Assembly: GCA_003343845.1 (NCBI GenBank)
Contig: QAKK01000014.1
Location: 27,004-34,172, forward strand
From: Oscillospiraceae bacterium
GTDB taxonomy: Bacteria; Bacillota; Clostridia; Oscillospirales; CAG-272
DNA: 7,169 nt
Direction: 5' to 3'
Below, piece after piece: positions 7,129 through 7,169 of the stretch. Position 1 is the first letter of the stretch, and each line of letters opens with the position of its first letter. The notes below the pieces were generated by a model. That model made no database searches, was not told where the DNA came from, and was given only the letters and a program-made list of their open reading frames with translations. A program made the position numbers and the translations under genes.

Positions 7129-7159
7129 ATTTTTAAAAACCCTTATATATCAAGGGTTT
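7129..7159 (-). terminator. Terminator-like hairpin upstream of spoVT, read on the - strand
   Basis: An 8-bp perfect inverted repeat (AAACCCTT at 7137-7144, AAGGGTTT at 7152-7159) encloses a 7-base loop. Read on the - strand, the second arm runs directly into a T-run (five T at 7135-7139) and then A5T5, as in an intrinsic terminator for a - strand gene ending just beyond base 7169. On the + strand there is no T-run after the stem. It lies in the AT-rich stretch directly before the truncated start of spoVT. It could alternatively be a recombinase or regulator binding palindrome. Confidence 0.55.
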
Positions 7160-7169
7160 CCGGACTTTC

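Noticed and set aside
6591..7136. Open frame of 181 codons on the + strand across spoVT
   Set aside because: The - strand reading gives an unmistakable SpoVT, while the + strand product shows no known motif and lies past the operon terminator.

Overview
The window reads as one compact operon on the + strand (1-6536) followed by a convergent sporulation regulator on the - strand (6579-7115). The organism is most likely an anaerobic, fermentative, spore-forming member of Clostridia, plausibly in the Ruminococcaceae/Oscillospiraceae. The reasons are two [FeFe] hydrogenases, an AdhE-type aldehyde/alcohol dehydrogenase, SpoVT, strong GGAGG ribosome sites and a moderately high GC content (judged by eye). 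A species call is not justified.

Layout: (1) 1-972, the C-terminal iron alcohol dehydrogenase half of AdhE, cut by the window edge. (2) 985-1734, an aminoglycoside-phosphotransferase/choline-kinase-fold kinase. (3) 1750-1989 and 1986-2258, two tandem paralogous thioredoxin-like [2Fe-2S] ferredoxin domains. (4) 2262-3938, HydS, a putative H2-sensing [FeFe] hydrogenase carrying an extra 4Fe-4S domain and a PAS domain. (5) 3931-5103, a SpoIIE/PP2C-type serine phosphatase with an unassigned C-terminal domain. (6) 5115-6536, HydA2, a group-B-like [FeFe] hydrogenase. (7) 6542-6576, a perfect bidirectional hairpin terminator. (8) 6579-7115 (-), SpoVT, whose expected N-terminus is missing. (9) 7116-7169, AT-rich sequence with a second hairpin. 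Operon spacings are 12 nt, 15 nt, 4 nt overlap, 3 nt, 8 nt overlap and 11 nt, so no internal promoter is needed; the operon promoter lies upstream of the window. There is no gene-free stretch over 300 bases.

How the genes may work together: AdhE disposes of reducing power as ethanol, and HydA2 makes or consumes H2. HydS can be read as an H2 or redox sensor whose PAS and helical tail pass a signal to the PP2C phosphatase, opposed by the kinase, with the two small [2Fe-2S] proteins as electron carriers or partners. From memory, a transcriptional unit of this kind (aad/adhE, kinase, phosphatase, hydS, hydA2 and a redox-sensing repressor) was described in Ruminococcus albus 7 and proposed to sense H2. 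The operon type is therefore not wholly new, but the signalling path, the roles of the small ferredoxins and the phosphatase C-terminal domain are, to my knowledge, unresolved. The least expected feature is at the right edge: the conserved start of spoVT is replaced by AT-rich, terminator-bearing sequence, as if something is inserted there.
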